The translations under genes were made by a program, and so were the position numbers. This document shows positions 43,945 through 53,118 of a DNA stretch of 64,000 bases, in pieces (the first letter of the stretch is position 1; each line of letters opens with the position of its first letter). The DNA is from a bacterium (GTDB lineage Bacteria; Ratteibacteria; UBA8468; B48-G9; DTJG01), in assembly GCA_021800535.1 (NCBI GenBank), contig JAJYYV010000003.1, positions 1-64,000 on the forward strand, given 5' to 3'. The notes beneath the pieces are model-generated. The model saw nothing but the letters and a program-made list of their open reading frames with translations. It was not told where the DNA came from and did not search any database.

Positions 43945-46044
43945 TTAAAAATGAAGAGGAATTTTATATATGCGAACTATTGTGCTTGTTGTAATCCAAT
44001 TGTGTTCTATAGAAATTCCCATACTGGTAAGGACCAGTTTACTGTTATTTTCATTCAAGGATGCTTCATTTATGTCAAATGTTCCTGTGGTTCTCCCAAT
44101 GTTTATTTGTTTTTTGCCATTTTCGGAAACAAGAAAAATATCAGGGAACAAAACCCCTACAGAAATAATTGCCCAGTGAGAATCTGGAGACCAATTCAAA
44201 AAAGATTTGTTTCCTTTCATATCAGTCGTGATTTTTTGAAAAACATTCCTATCAAGATTATATAAGTACGCTTTTCCATTCAAAATCGTAATTACACTTT
44301 TTTCATCCGGTGACCAGGAGAAATCAGGAAAATAAATATTCAATTTTCTCGGAGCAGTCTGTTGGGTTTTTGAAAACACATTTATCACAATAGTCTTATT
44401 TTCTTGAACGTTTTCAATAAAAAATTTTCCATGTGGAGAAACTGTTTCTTCACCGCAGTATCCTGTGGCTTCATAAATGGGATCTATTTTTCCATGTCCA
44501 AGTAAGCGGATAATGGAATATCTGAATAGTTTTTTCCCTTTCTTTTCAATCATCAGACTTCCCGGAGTCCCATCAGGAAGCCAGAAAGATTCACCGGCAT
44601 TATATCCTTCCCATACTTTTCTTAGGTTGCCTGTAATTATATTTATTATGGCAACTGTCCATTTTATTCTATTTTGATTAGAATTGTTATTTGAATAACT
44701 TACAATTAATTTCGTTCCGTTTTTATTCCAACAACCATACTTTTTCAGTGAAATATTTTTTGATTTCAGAAGTTTTTTACATTTAAGAGTCTGTGCATCA
44801 AGCATTAATAATTCATGGGTATGAAAATCTATAAATGCAAGTTTTGTTCCGTTAGGTGACCACTGGGAAGAAAAAGGGAAAATTTCCCCGTATGATAAAG
44901 TTTTAAGTATTTTCCCTGTTTTGGAATCAAGAATGAATGATTTGTAACCTTCTATTTCTGGGTTTTCTTCTTTAATTTCATTAATTTTTATTTTTTTATC
45001 AATATTTCCGGCAAAAAAGATTTTTGACCCATCAGGAAACCAACTTACTGTAAATACAGAAAAATTTCTGATTAATGAAAGAATCTGTATTTTGGGAAGA
45101 AAAGTATTACCCGCTGCTAATGTCATAAAAATAACGGCTATAGCGGAATATAATAAAACCTTTCCTGATGCCTGTGGAATAAAAGAAAAAATGCTCATTA
45201 ACAAAGATATAGCAGTAATAATAATTATCCCCCACAACACAATTAAAAAATTGCCACTTAAGAATATTATTGGAAGAAATAATATCATGGCATGACATGG
45301 TATAGGAACCAAATCCTGAATAAAAAGCCATTTATCTCCATACCATTTGTATAGAAAGTTGGTACACAAAAGACCTACAATAGCGATACATTCTATCAAA
45401 ACAATAAGAATCATGAGCAAATAAGAAATATTGAAACGTGATATTTCAAGAAATACAATGGCAGAACTTAGTGAAATTAAAATAAAAAAAAGACTGTACT
45501 TCCTGCTGGTTTGATTAACTTCTTCAATATTCGCAGGCCTAAGCAGTTTATTAACTTCAGGGTTTATCCATGCTTGAGAGCTTTTGAAAATAACTATATT
45601 TAGAAGATTTTGAAAATTAACATAATCCCTTGAAAAAACAATAGTCTTTCTGAAATGATTTCGTGAAAATATTATGAATGGCTTATGTGGCAGAGTACTA
45701 AGAGTTACAGTTGCACTGATTTTATTAGTTGTTATGATTCTTATTTCTTCCCATCTGATACTTCTTCGTATTATTTTCAAAAAAGGTAATGGATGATAAC
45801 TAATTCCTTCTTCATTAACAGTGATTGTTCTTAAATGGCTGGTCAAAAAGATGATTACACTTACAAATAGGTCTATGGCTACAAAAAACAAAACTGAGAT
45901 TGTGGAAATGGAAAATGACAGAAATTTCAAAAATACAAAACATATAATAGGAATTATACCAATCAAAATTACAGAGGAGGCATGCAGAATGCTTACTAAC
46001 AATCGAACCCTATACACTCGGGTTAGGGACCTTTTTATATCCAT
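43945..46044 (-). CDS. Multi-pass membrane protein with C-terminal TolB/WD40-like propeller
   Basis: 699 residues. Two N-terminal helices, a PH-like segment (TVNEEGISYHPLPFLKIIRR, IRWEEIRII), about six more helices to residue 345, then an extracytoplasmic beta-propeller with repeats such as VSWFPDGSKIFF, QWSPNGTKLAF, FSWSPDEKSVI and NWSPDSHWAI. No named family. The layout suggests a membrane sensor or scaffold. Good open frame with no lesions, unlike several neighbours. Confidence 0.72.
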   Translation of the reverse strand: MDIKRSLTRVYRVRLLVSILHASSVILIGIIPIICFVFLKFLSFSISTISVLFFVAIDLFVSVIIFLTSHLRTITVNEEGISYHPLPFLKIIRRSIRWEEIRIITTNKISATVTLSTLPHKPFIIFSRNHFRKTIVFSRDYVNFQNLLNIVIFKSSQAWINPEVNKLLRPANIEEVNQTSRKYSLFFILISLSSAIVFLEISRFNISYLLMILIVLIECIAIVGLLCTNFLYKWYGDKWLFIQDLVPIPCHAMILFLPIIFLSGNFLIVLWGIIIITAISLLMSIFSFIPQASGKVLLYSAIAVIFMTLAAGNTFLPKIQILSLIRNFSVFTVSWFPDGSKIFFAGNIDKKIKINEIKEENPEIEGYKSFILDSKTGKILKTLSYGEIFPFSSQWSPNGTKLAFIDFHTHELLMLDAQTLKCKKLLKSKNISLKKYGCWNKNGTKLIVSYSNNNSNQNRIKWTVAIINIITGNLRKVWEGYNAGESFWLPDGTPGSLMIEKKGKKLFRYSIIRLLGHGKIDPIYEATGYCGEETVSPHGKFFIENVQENKTIVINVFSKTQQTAPRKLNIYFPDFSWSPDEKSVITILNGKAYLYNLDRNVFQKITTDMKGNKSFLNWSPDSHWAIISVGVLFPDIFLVSENGKKQINIGRTTGTFDINEASLNENNSKLVLTSMGISIEHNWITTSTIVRIYKIPLHF

Positions 46045-46090
46045 AATTTCTTCTTCTAAATTTTATGCTATTCATAATTTTACCTACTAT

Positions 46091-46132
46091 TTTTTAAAGA
46101 TATTTTATTACCAAAAATGGCATGTGTCCAAT
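46091..46132 (-). promoter_or_regulatory. Conserved upstream element, copy 2
   Basis: TTTTATTACCAAAAATGG (46103-46120) and TGTCCAAT (46125-46132) are shared with copy 3 at 48652. On the minus strand it reads TTGGACA then TAATAAAAT, promoter-like, upstream of the propeller membrane protein. Confidence 0.55.
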
Positions 46133-46280
46133 GAATGAATTGCACTTGGAATAGATTTATTATGGCACATCTATGAAAGAGCTTTGTCAAGTATCAGATA
46201 TTCTATTATAAAAGTCTTTTTGTTTCATAATATCAATGCGGTTTGGTTACTTTCTTTGAAAGTGATGATATAATAAAAAT

Positions 46281-46727
46281 ATGAAAAGGATAGAAGAACT
46301 TATTATCTTTATATTGGATTGAGCTCGCATGATGGGTAACGAAAATTTATCAACTTTTCAATTATTTAAAATCCCATATATTATTTACGTTCTTTTCTAT
46401 TAAATATGCCGGGATTGGATTTCTTCCAGAAGTTACTTTTTTAGAGATAAGAATTGGCCTATTTCTATGAATATTTATTCAGCAATAGATAATTTAAGAA
46501 AAAAAGAATTTATTGACGTGAATATTAGTTACAAAGATGATTATTCACATGAGCGACATTATCATAAGCTAAATAAGAAAATTTCCAAATGGAGTTTTAG
46601 CAATGGAGAAATTATTTTTCTTGATAATTTGCTTTCAAAATTACTGCCGTTATCTCTGAAAAAACTTAAAGAGTATGCCTATAACACAGAACCAATGAAA
46701 AATATAGTAAACAAAGAGAGAAAGTAA
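46281..46727 (+). pseudogene. Panacea/DUF4065-like (antitoxin-type) gene, broken
   Basis: Stitching frames gives about 148 residues: KRIEELIIFILD then TGA, ARMMGNENLSTFQLFKIPYI, a frameshift near 46400, KYAGIGFLPEVTFLEIR, a second shift near 46455, then an intact 86-residue end (ISKWSFSNGEIIFLDNLL, KKLKEYAYNTEPMKNIV). The end fits the SocA/Panacea C-terminus. One stop and two shifts indicate decay. The assignment is tentative. Confidence 0.5.
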
Positions 46728-46739
46728 GGGATAATAAAA

Positions 46740-46955
46740 AAAGGGGTTATTATTGATTTTTCAACAGTCACAATAGACCCAGATGTAGTTAATGCTTTTT
46801 CTGACACAATATGAGCTTCGCCATTGGAGACATTCTGTTTTTTGAGGAATACCGAAGAAATTAAGAAATTCTTTATATGCGATACACGACATTGCTAGTG
46901 ATTCTTATATGAAAGGTACGATTATTTATACTTGGGAAAAAGCATTGGACTTGAT
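46740..46955 (+). pseudogene. Fragment of a second small gene after the Panacea remnant
   Basis: One frame reads GVIIDFSTVTIDPDVVNAFS then a TGA, followed by NTEEIKKFFICDTRHC in the same frame, and another frame IHDIASDSYMKGTIIYTWEK. The phrase DPDVVNAF resembles small antitoxin-type proteins. Nothing intact remains. Confidence 0.3.
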
Positions 46956-47159
46956 TTAAATAAGCCTACGGTAAAAACAAGAGTAAAAATAGGTTTTGTC
47001 GCCATTATTGTTTTTGATATTGACATCTGCCCCATGTGCTAATAATACTTTCACGACTTCATTATTTCCATTGAGTACTGCAAAGAACAATGGTGTATGG
47101 CTATAGCCATCTGTCATATTAACTAAACTAGGATTTTTTGCCAACAATTTTTTTATTGT
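46956..47159 (-). pseudogene. Ankyrin-repeat fragment
   Basis: DIVTIKKLLAKNPSLVNMTD then SHTPLFFAVLNGNNEVVKVL and LLAHGADVNIKNNNGD are two ankyrin repeats. The frame ends in a non-repeat tail (KTYFYSCFYRRLI) and there is no clear start: TTG 47147 is the first possible. It directly follows the propeller pseudogene. Probably a leftover of a longer ankyrin protein. Confidence 0.55.
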
Positions 47160-47161
47160 TA

Positions 47162-48508
47162 CTATATCCCCCTTTCAATAGGAACAAAAAGGGGGTTTGG
47201 TGGTAACACAGTGATTTTGACAGAATTGGAGCAGAATAGTTCACTTCTATCTAAAGGTTTTCGAGATTTTTGTTCTTCATTCCAATCTATGAAACGTTTG
47301 AAATAAATAAACTGTAAATAATAGTTACCTGGATGCCATCCATCTGTGGGGAAAGAAAAATCTGTGCCGACATAGCCGTCATGCGGAATGAATGTAGCAG
47401 GCATTCCCCCTATGAAGGAACCTCCACGAAATGCGATGAGGTCAAGGAGATATTTTTTTTTGCTGTCATAAAGAGCTAATTGGCCAGGCAAAGCAGTCTG
47501 CATATCAAAAAATGGATTATAGAATAACCCCCCATCTCCACCATTTGAATAAAATCGTATGTCAACAGAAACCCAGCCTCCATTTCTAACGGATAACGGT
47601 GTAACTGTTAATTTAGAATAAGAGTGATAAGGCCCATTAACTAAATCATGTTTTTCCACAAATGGGAAATGATAAGTGTCAGCATCGGGTTGGACTATAT
47701 TGTTTTTATCAGCAATGGCATAAAGGCCAACATTGCATGCTACATATATTGTTTTGTTAGGTCCAATAACCGGAGATGATTCATAGTTACATGGAGAAAG
47801 AAAAAATTTCCATTTTAAGGTTCCATCAGGTTTAATAGCATAAAGATAGCCTTTTATTGTATAAACATATATTACTCTCTGAGCATCAATTGCCGAAGCC
47901 GCTTCAGCAGGTCCATCTATTTTATATTTCCATTTCAAAATTCCATCAGAATTTATTGCATATAAATAATCTTTATTACTAACATAAACGGTTCCATCTT
48001 TACCAATTGTCGTTTGGCCTAAATAAATACCCTGTTTAGAGCTTATTATAAATTTAAACTTATATTTTCCATTAGATTTTATTGCATACAAAGTAATACG
48101 ACTAACAAAATATATTGTTCCATTTGTTCCTATAGAAGGAGATGTCCGGCCATAATTTAAAAAATCATTAGTATCTAATTTAAATTTTATAGTTCCATTA
48201 GGATTAAGAGCATAAATGGTAGGATAAATAGTAGGTAATGTTTTATTATATTTTGGGGAAAAATAACTAATAATGCCATCAGAAGTAAAATAAATTGTAC
48301 CATTGGGGCCAATACTGCAAGATGGAGACGATATACTTATATTATATTGATAATAGTGCCATAAAATAACTGGGTTGTTGGGGCCATTATATATATTATT
48401 ATACTAATATGTTCTGCTGGTATGTTCAGCATTTTGCATATACATTGGCCATGGGGCAATTCCTTGAGCAGCGCAACCTGTTAATATAACTGATAAAACA
48501 AAATATAA
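47162..48508 (-). pseudogene. Lipoprotein with PQQ-like beta-propeller, interrupted by TAG
   Basis: The same frame runs from 48508 to 47162 with one TAG at 48406-48404. Before it: YFVLSVILTGCAAQG (lipobox LTGC) and APWPMYMQNAEHTSRTY. After it: NGPNNPVILW, then repeats such as GPNGTIYFTSDG, GTNGTIYFVSR, GKDGTVYVSNKDYLYAINSD and LYAIKPDGTLKWKF. The C-terminal 150 residues are a separate beta-rich domain. GGAGAG precedes the first codon, but no standard start codon is in place. Either decayed or partly expressed from TTG 48091. Confidence 0.75.
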
Positions 48509-48651
48509 CTCTCCGTGAATTGTTTTTCTCTGTGCCGAAGAAGAATTTCAGCAGGATTCTGTTGAAAATAAGTTGATTTATCAATTTTAAACTATATTGT
48601 GCTTTTAATATGAAATCTGCTATATCAAACCTGACGGATACCTTTTTCTAA

Positions 48652-48693
48652 GTTTTGAAAGACATTTTATTACCAAAAACGATATCTGTCCAA
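48652..48693 (-). promoter_or_regulatory. Conserved upstream element, copy 3
   Basis: TTTTATTACCAAAAACGA (48665-48682) and CTGTCCAAT (48686-48694) match the element at 46091. It lies about 145 bp upstream of the lipoprotein pseudogene on the minus strand. Apart from this and the hicBA promoter, the 350-bp gap 48511-48861 shows nothing. Confidence 0.5.
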
Positions 48694-48827
48694 TTAAAAT
48701 TCTTTATAAAATTGCTGGTAAAAAATAGTTTTTTCTGTCATACTTTTTATCTCTTGTTTTCTGATTTTATAAAAGATTTAATAGAAATCGGCTGGATTTT
48801 ATTAATACAATACTTGGTTGTAGAAAT

Positions 48828-48855
48828 TTGACTTCTAATGTAGGTTTGCTATAAT
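48828..48855 (+). promoter_or_regulatory. Sigma-70-type promoter of second hicB (leaderless)
   Basis: TTGACT (48828-48833), 16-bp spacer, TATAAT (48850-48855), then 6 bases to ATG 48862. As with the first hicBA pair, the mRNA would begin at the start codon. Confidence 0.6.
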
Positions 48856-48861
48856 GAAAAT

Positions 48862-49080
48862 ATGAAAACATTTACTGCTTATATGGAGTGGGATTCGGAA
48901 TCAAAGCTTTATGTTGGTATTATTCCAGGCATACCTGGGGCTCATACTCAGGCGGCAACATTAGATGAATTACATAAAAATCTTCAAGAAGTGTTTCAAT
49001 TGTGTCTTGAGGAACTTAGAGAATCTATAGAAGACCTTCCTCAATTTGTAGGTCTTCAGCAGATTGAGGTTCCAGTATGA
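48862..49080 (+). CDS. hicB: HicB-family antitoxin (second copy)
   Basis: 72 residues. YMEWDSESKLYVGIIPGIPG with AHTQAATLDELHKNLQEVFQ is the HicB fold. Intact, with its own promoter. It overlaps the hicA frame by 4 bp. Only distantly similar to the HicB at 23434, so the two modules were acquired separately. Confidence 0.88.
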   Translation: MKTFTAYMEWDSESKLYVGIIPGIPGAHTQAATLDELHKNLQEVFQLCLEELRESIEDLPQFVGLQQIEVPV

Positions 49081-49311
49081 GTCGTTTACCCATCGTTAAT
49101 TTTAAAACGATGGAAAAGGTACTTCTTTCTTTAGGATTCATACCTATTAGACAAAAGGGAAGTCATGTATTCTATAGGCATTCTGATGGAAGAACAACTA
49201 CTTCTGTTAAACCATCTTGGAAGGGACATTTCTCGCTTTTTAACCAGAGAAATTCTTCGTGAAATTGATATTACCCCAGAAAAATTTATTGAGATACTAA
49301 AAAATATTTAA
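49077..49311 (+). pseudogene. hicA: HicA-family toxin, frameshifted
   Basis: First frame: NFKTMEKVLLSLGFIPIRQK, GSHVFYRHSDGRTTTS (catalytic His kept), then it drifts to a stop at 49262. The proper continuation lies in another frame: NHLGRDISRFLTREILREID and ITPEKFIEILKNI to TAA 49309-49311. The shift falls near 49205-49215. The toxin is probably inactive while hicB is intact. Confidence 0.82.
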
Positions 49312-49322
49312 TTTTACTAAGG

Positions 49323-49362
49323 TTTTGAATCCATCGCGTCTGCCATTTCACCACTCCGACAA
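49323..49362. repeat. Direct repeat, copy 2 (tRNA-Leu 5' half)
   Basis: 40 bp identical to 39183-39222 except for two positions. It contains no tRNA 3' half, so it is a fragment and not a gene. With copy 1 it brackets the 10.1-kb accessory region. Confidence 0.85.
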
Positions 49363-49393
49363 TTCTTAATCTGTTTTTGAGGGGGGGATATAT

Positions 49394-50749
49394 CTATTTA
49401 TTTATAAATTCTTTTACTGTTTTGATAAATTCAGGTTCTATTTTCTGGAGGGATTCTTCAGTATATCCCTCTACTCTTACAACCAGGGCTGGTTGAGTAT
49501 TTGATGCTCTTACAAGTGCCCAGCCATCATTAAAATAGACTTTTACCCCATCTATATCAGAAATAGGATACTGGGTTTTATAAAATTTTTTTAAATTTTC
49601 AACGATATTAAATTTTTTTTCATCAGGGACTTCAATTCTCATTTCTTCACTTGCATAATATTGTTTTACATCTTTTAAAAGCTGGTTTAAGGTTAAACCT
49701 GTTTCATCCATAATTCTTAAAAGTCTCAAGGCTGTATATGTTCCATCATCATAGCCAAAATATTCATCTGCAAAATACAAATGTCCTGATAATTCTCCGG
49801 CAAGTGGAGAATTTTCCTGTAACATTTTATCTTCTATAAGGGAATGCCCTGTTTTCCACATAATAGGTATCCCGTTGTTTTCTTTTATGGAATCTTCTAA
49901 TGCTTTTGTGCACTTTACATCAAATATTATTTTAGAACCAGGTCTTTTTTCCAATAAGGCTTTACTGAAAATAATTAATAACTGGTCTCCCCATAGAATT
50001 TTTCCATCTTCTGTTATAGCGGCAAATCTGTCTCCATCCGCATCAAGAGCAAAACCTGCATCTAATTTTTCTTTTTTTACAATACCTATAAGGTCTTTTA
50101 AGTTTTCTGCAACAGCAGGGTCAGGCATATGATGTGGAAAAGTTCCATCACTTTGTAAATAAAGCCCATGATAAGAAATCTTTAGTGTGTTAAAAATTTT
50201 TGAGATTAAAGGTCCAACAACTCCATTTCCTGTATCAAGTCCTATTCTCCATTGTTTTTTAAAAGAGAAGTTTTCCTGCATAAAGGTAATATAATCTGGT
50301 TGAAAATCCTGTTGATGTTTTTCCCCTTTTCCTGAAATAAAATTTTCTGATTCCATAATATCGGCTAATTGCAATATTTGTGCCCCATAAAGACTTTTAT
50401 CCCCTATTACAACCTTGAATCCATTAAATTGAGGAGGGTTATGGCTTGCTGTTACAACCACTCCAGCATCAAAATTACCGGTTTTTCTGGCAAAATATAA
50501 TACAGGTGTAGGTGTAATTCCTATGTCTGTAACAATTTTTCCTGAATCAACAAGGCCTTTAATAAGATTTTCTTTATATGAGGGGGTGGAGGTTCTATTA
50601 TCTCCGGCAACAGCAATGGTTTTTGCATTATATTTCTGAATATAGGATGCTATTGCCCTGCCAAGAAAATATGCAAAATTATTATCAATATCTTTTCCCA
50701 CAACACCTCTTATATCATACTCTCTGAATATAAGTTTATTAATTTTCAT
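49394..50749 (-). CDS. Phosphomannomutase/phosphoglucomutase
   Basis: 451 residues from ATG 50749, after GAGGAGAAAATATT. FREYDIRGVVG at the start, catalytic serine loop VVTASHNPPQFNG near residue 100, metal loop DADGDRFA, and C-terminal RASNTQPALVVRVEG. Interconverts hexose-1- and -6-phosphates. As last gene of the glycogen operon, glucose is the likely substrate; ManB/AlgC-type enzymes use both sugars. Confidence 0.93.
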   Translation of the reverse strand: MKINKLIFREYDIRGVVGKDIDNNFAYFLGRAIASYIQKYNAKTIAVAGDNRTSTPSYKENLIKGLVDSGKIVTDIGITPTPVLYFARKTGNFDAGVVVTASHNPPQFNGFKVVIGDKSLYGAQILQLADIMESENFISGKGEKHQQDFQPDYITFMQENFSFKKQWRIGLDTGNGVVGPLISKIFNTLKISYHGLYLQSDGTFPHHMPDPAVAENLKDLIGIVKKEKLDAGFALDADGDRFAAITEDGKILWGDQLLIIFSKALLEKRPGSKIIFDVKCTKALEDSIKENNGIPIMWKTGHSLIEDKMLQENSPLAGELSGHLYFADEYFGYDDGTYTALRLLRIMDETGLTLNQLLKDVKQYYASEEMRIEVPDEKKFNIVENLKKFYKTQYPISDIDGVKVYFNDGWALVRASNTQPALVVRVEGYTEESLQKIEPEFIKTVKEFINK

Positions 50750-51099
50750 AATATTTTCTCCTCGGTTATTTTTATTTCTCTGGCATCTGCCCACAATTTT
50801 TCCAAGTTATAAAATAGTCTTGCTTCAGAAAGAAATATATGGATAATAATATCTTGAAAATCAATTAAAATCCAGTTACTGGAAGATGTTCCTTCTATGG
50901 ATAAAGGCTTTTCATCAAAATTTTCAATAATACTATCCAGTAGGGCTTTTGCCTGAACAGAACTTTGTGCAGATGTAATAATAAAATAATCTGTTATCCA
51001 TGTAATATTTCGGACATCAAGAATTTTGGTTTCTACTGCTTGTTTTTCTTCAAGAATTTTTACTAAAGTTAGTATTTTTTTATTAATATGTACCTCCAT
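50746..51099 (-). CDS. rsfS: Ribosomal silencing factor RsfS
   Basis: 117 residues from ATG 51099. DVRNITWITDYFIITSAQSS, EGTSSSNWILIDFQDIIIHI and FYNLEKLWADA are the Iojap/RsfS signature. It binds L14 and blocks subunit joining when nutrients are scarce. It overlaps the mutase start by 4 bp. Its place in a glycogen operon links translation shut-down to carbon storage. Confidence 0.93.
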   Translation of the reverse strand: MEVHINKKILTLVKILEEKQAVETKILDVRNITWITDYFIITSAQSSVQAKALLDSIIENFDEKPLSIEGTSSSNWILIDFQDIIIHIFLSEARLFYNLEKLWADAREIKITEEKIL

Positions 51100-51122
51100 G
51101 TTTATAATTGTTCCATTATTTA

Positions 51123-53114
51123 TTATACATACCAATCAGAACTAAAGTCTTCAATTTTAAATGAAAAATAGCCTGATGGTGGAAACTGAAATGTTTGTTG
51201 ATTTTCAGAAAAAAGGTTTATTCTGAAAAAGATTGTTTTTTCATCTTTTATTTTTTCAAGCGGTACTTTTAATTCAAAAATTTTATCAAAAGCATATTCA
51301 GAAAAAGAATATTTTTCATTTGTTAAATGGATTTCATAAATGACCGGAGGCTCTTTTTTAAATTCTATTTTCAGCATACCTTTAAAAGATATAAAATCAA
51401 TTCTTAAGAAAAAATATGACTGGTTGTATCCATAGAAAATTTTTTTTAATGGAAGATTTACAGGTTGAAATGTAAGCCAGAGTTTATCAGGACTTATTTC
51501 ACTGGAGCCTTGCCATTCAAAAAAGTCTGTTATTTGTCCATCAATAACAGGATTAATATAACCGGTTGGGTCAGGGAAAGAAAGTTCCTCCGTATTATTT
51601 CCTAATAAATCTTTTATATCTATATCCTTTTCTCTGCCAATTAATTGATAAAATTTATTAATGCTATCTATAAATAAAGAATAAAATTTTCTTTTTACAG
51701 ATATGTCTGCCGGCAGACTCATCCACCAGAAAAAATCACTGCTTTCTGCAAAAAGCAATAATTCATAAGGGTTCTGATTATATTTAATATTTTCATTTTC
51801 TATCTCTTTCCATGTTTTTCTTGCTTCTGATAATATTTCCCATCCTTTGTTTGCATCTTTTTGCCCAATCCAATTATCAAAGTTATGTCCCATCCATGTT
51901 CCAGGGATAAAGAAAGAAAGATTGTTTTTTGGTATATCAAGGGAAAGACTTTCAGAAAATGTAAGGGTTTTTATCTGACTGTTTGATGTTAATCCCTTGT
52001 AAAATTCAGGTAAAAAAGTTTGTCCTTCTTCTGTATACCATTCCCACGGATTTTCTCCATCAAGTATGATAGGTAAAACTATATTGGAGTTTTTATAAAA
52101 ATTTGCTATTTTGTTTATGAAATCTTCAGCTGCTTTTTTTTCATCCCATTTCTGGTAATTAAAACCTATTAAATCTGAAAATTCTCTATCACGAAAAAAT
52201 ATTCCAATCTTATTTTTCCATAAATAAATATTTTTAAATTCTTCTTTTCCTTTTATTCCTGTTATTTTGGAAAGAAGGTAATTATCAGTAGCTATCCATT
52301 TTAGGCCACTATCTGTAAATATATCCAAGATTTCACTGCTGACGGATCCTTCTGCCGGCCACATTCCTTTTACATCTTTTTTAAATAGGTTTTGATAAAA
52401 ATTTATAGATTTTTGTACTTGTATTTTTGCATCATCAGGATAAGAATAGTCAATATCAGGGATAGGCAATGATGTTTCTGTTTGTTTCGCGCATTTTATA
52501 TTATAGACAAGAGGCAGTATAGGATGATAAAAAGGTGTTGTGCTGATTTCAATTTGCCCTTTTTTCTGAAGATTTTTATATTTTTCAATTACAGAGATAA
52601 ATATATTTTTTTCATTTTCTATAATAAGATTTATATCATTTTCGTTAAATCCGATTCCTTTATAAAAAAGAGAGGAAATATCTTTATTGTTGTTGACATA
52701 AAATGGATGAAAACAAAAAAGATGCAGCCACACTTTTAAGTCAGAAAGTTCTTTTTCTTTTATGGTTGGGTCATCTAATTTTTGATAAAGTCTATTTGGA
52801 ATATTATATTTTGATTTTATTTGTGAGGGAATTTCATTCCAGAAGAATTTTATCTGTTCTTTTTCAATCTGGTTTGTTAGTATTGCCTGAAAATTATCTT
52901 TAATTTTATTCTTGGATATTCCATCTATCTGCTGTAAAAGTGTTGCAGTTAGATTACATGTGACTTTTACCTGGGGAAAATGTTCTAAATACATTGCCAT
53001 AGGATAATAATTATAAAGTGTACGGAAGGTAATAATAGAAGTATTTAATGTATCAGAAAACAGGTCAATATATAAAGGTTGATGAAAATGCCATAATATA
53101 TTTAAATATGTCAT
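51123..53114 (-). CDS. Glycoside hydrolase family 57 protein
   Basis: 663 residues. MTYLNILWHFHQPLYIDLFS carries the HQP motif; KGMWPAEGSVSSEILDI holds the conserved Glu region, and LDGENPWEWYTEEG a later acidic site. The last 150 residues form a beta-sandwich domain. GH57 enzymes act on alpha-glucans (amylase, branching enzyme, amylopullulanase). In this operon it likely trims or branches glycogen. Confidence 0.9.
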   Translation of the reverse strand: MTYLNILWHFHQPLYIDLFSDTLNTSIITFRTLYNYYPMAMYLEHFPQVKVTCNLTATLLQQIDGISKNKIKDNFQAILTNQIEKEQIKFFWNEIPSQIKSKYNIPNRLYQKLDDPTIKEKELSDLKVWLHLFCFHPFYVNNNKDISSLFYKGIGFNENDINLIIENEKNIFISVIEKYKNLQKKGQIEISTTPFYHPILPLVYNIKCAKQTETSLPIPDIDYSYPDDAKIQVQKSINFYQNLFKKDVKGMWPAEGSVSSEILDIFTDSGLKWIATDNYLLSKITGIKGKEEFKNIYLWKNKIGIFFRDREFSDLIGFNYQKWDEKKAAEDFINKIANFYKNSNIVLPIILDGENPWEWYTEEGQTFLPEFYKGLTSNSQIKTLTFSESLSLDIPKNNLSFFIPGTWMGHNFDNWIGQKDANKGWEILSEARKTWKEIENENIKYNQNPYELLLFAESSDFFWWMSLPADISVKRKFYSLFIDSINKFYQLIGREKDIDIKDLLGNNTEELSFPDPTGYINPVIDGQITDFFEWQGSSEISPDKLWLTFQPVNLPLKKIFYGYNQSYFFLRIDFISFKGMLKIEFKKEPPVIYEIHLTNEKYSFSEYAFDKIFELKVPLEKIKDEKTIFFRINLFSENQQTFQFPPSGYFSFKIEDFSSDWYV

Positions 53115-53118
53115 TTTT

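Noticed and set aside
38449-46168. Loose similarity among 38449-38473, 43051-43089 and 46133-46168 (TTRGGATAGATTT..GACACAACG-like)
   Set aside because: Weak, AT-rich and partly inside the asnB stop; could be chance. Mentioned only as a possible further repeat.
28041-48508. Genetic recoding: TAG (or TGA) read as an amino acid, given two amber-interrupted frames and one TGA at a Trp position
   Set aside because: TAG ends several core genes (rplE, rpsH, rplR, rpmJ), and the DUF805 gene with TGA also has a frameshift. The broken frames cluster in accessory regions, so decay is simpler.
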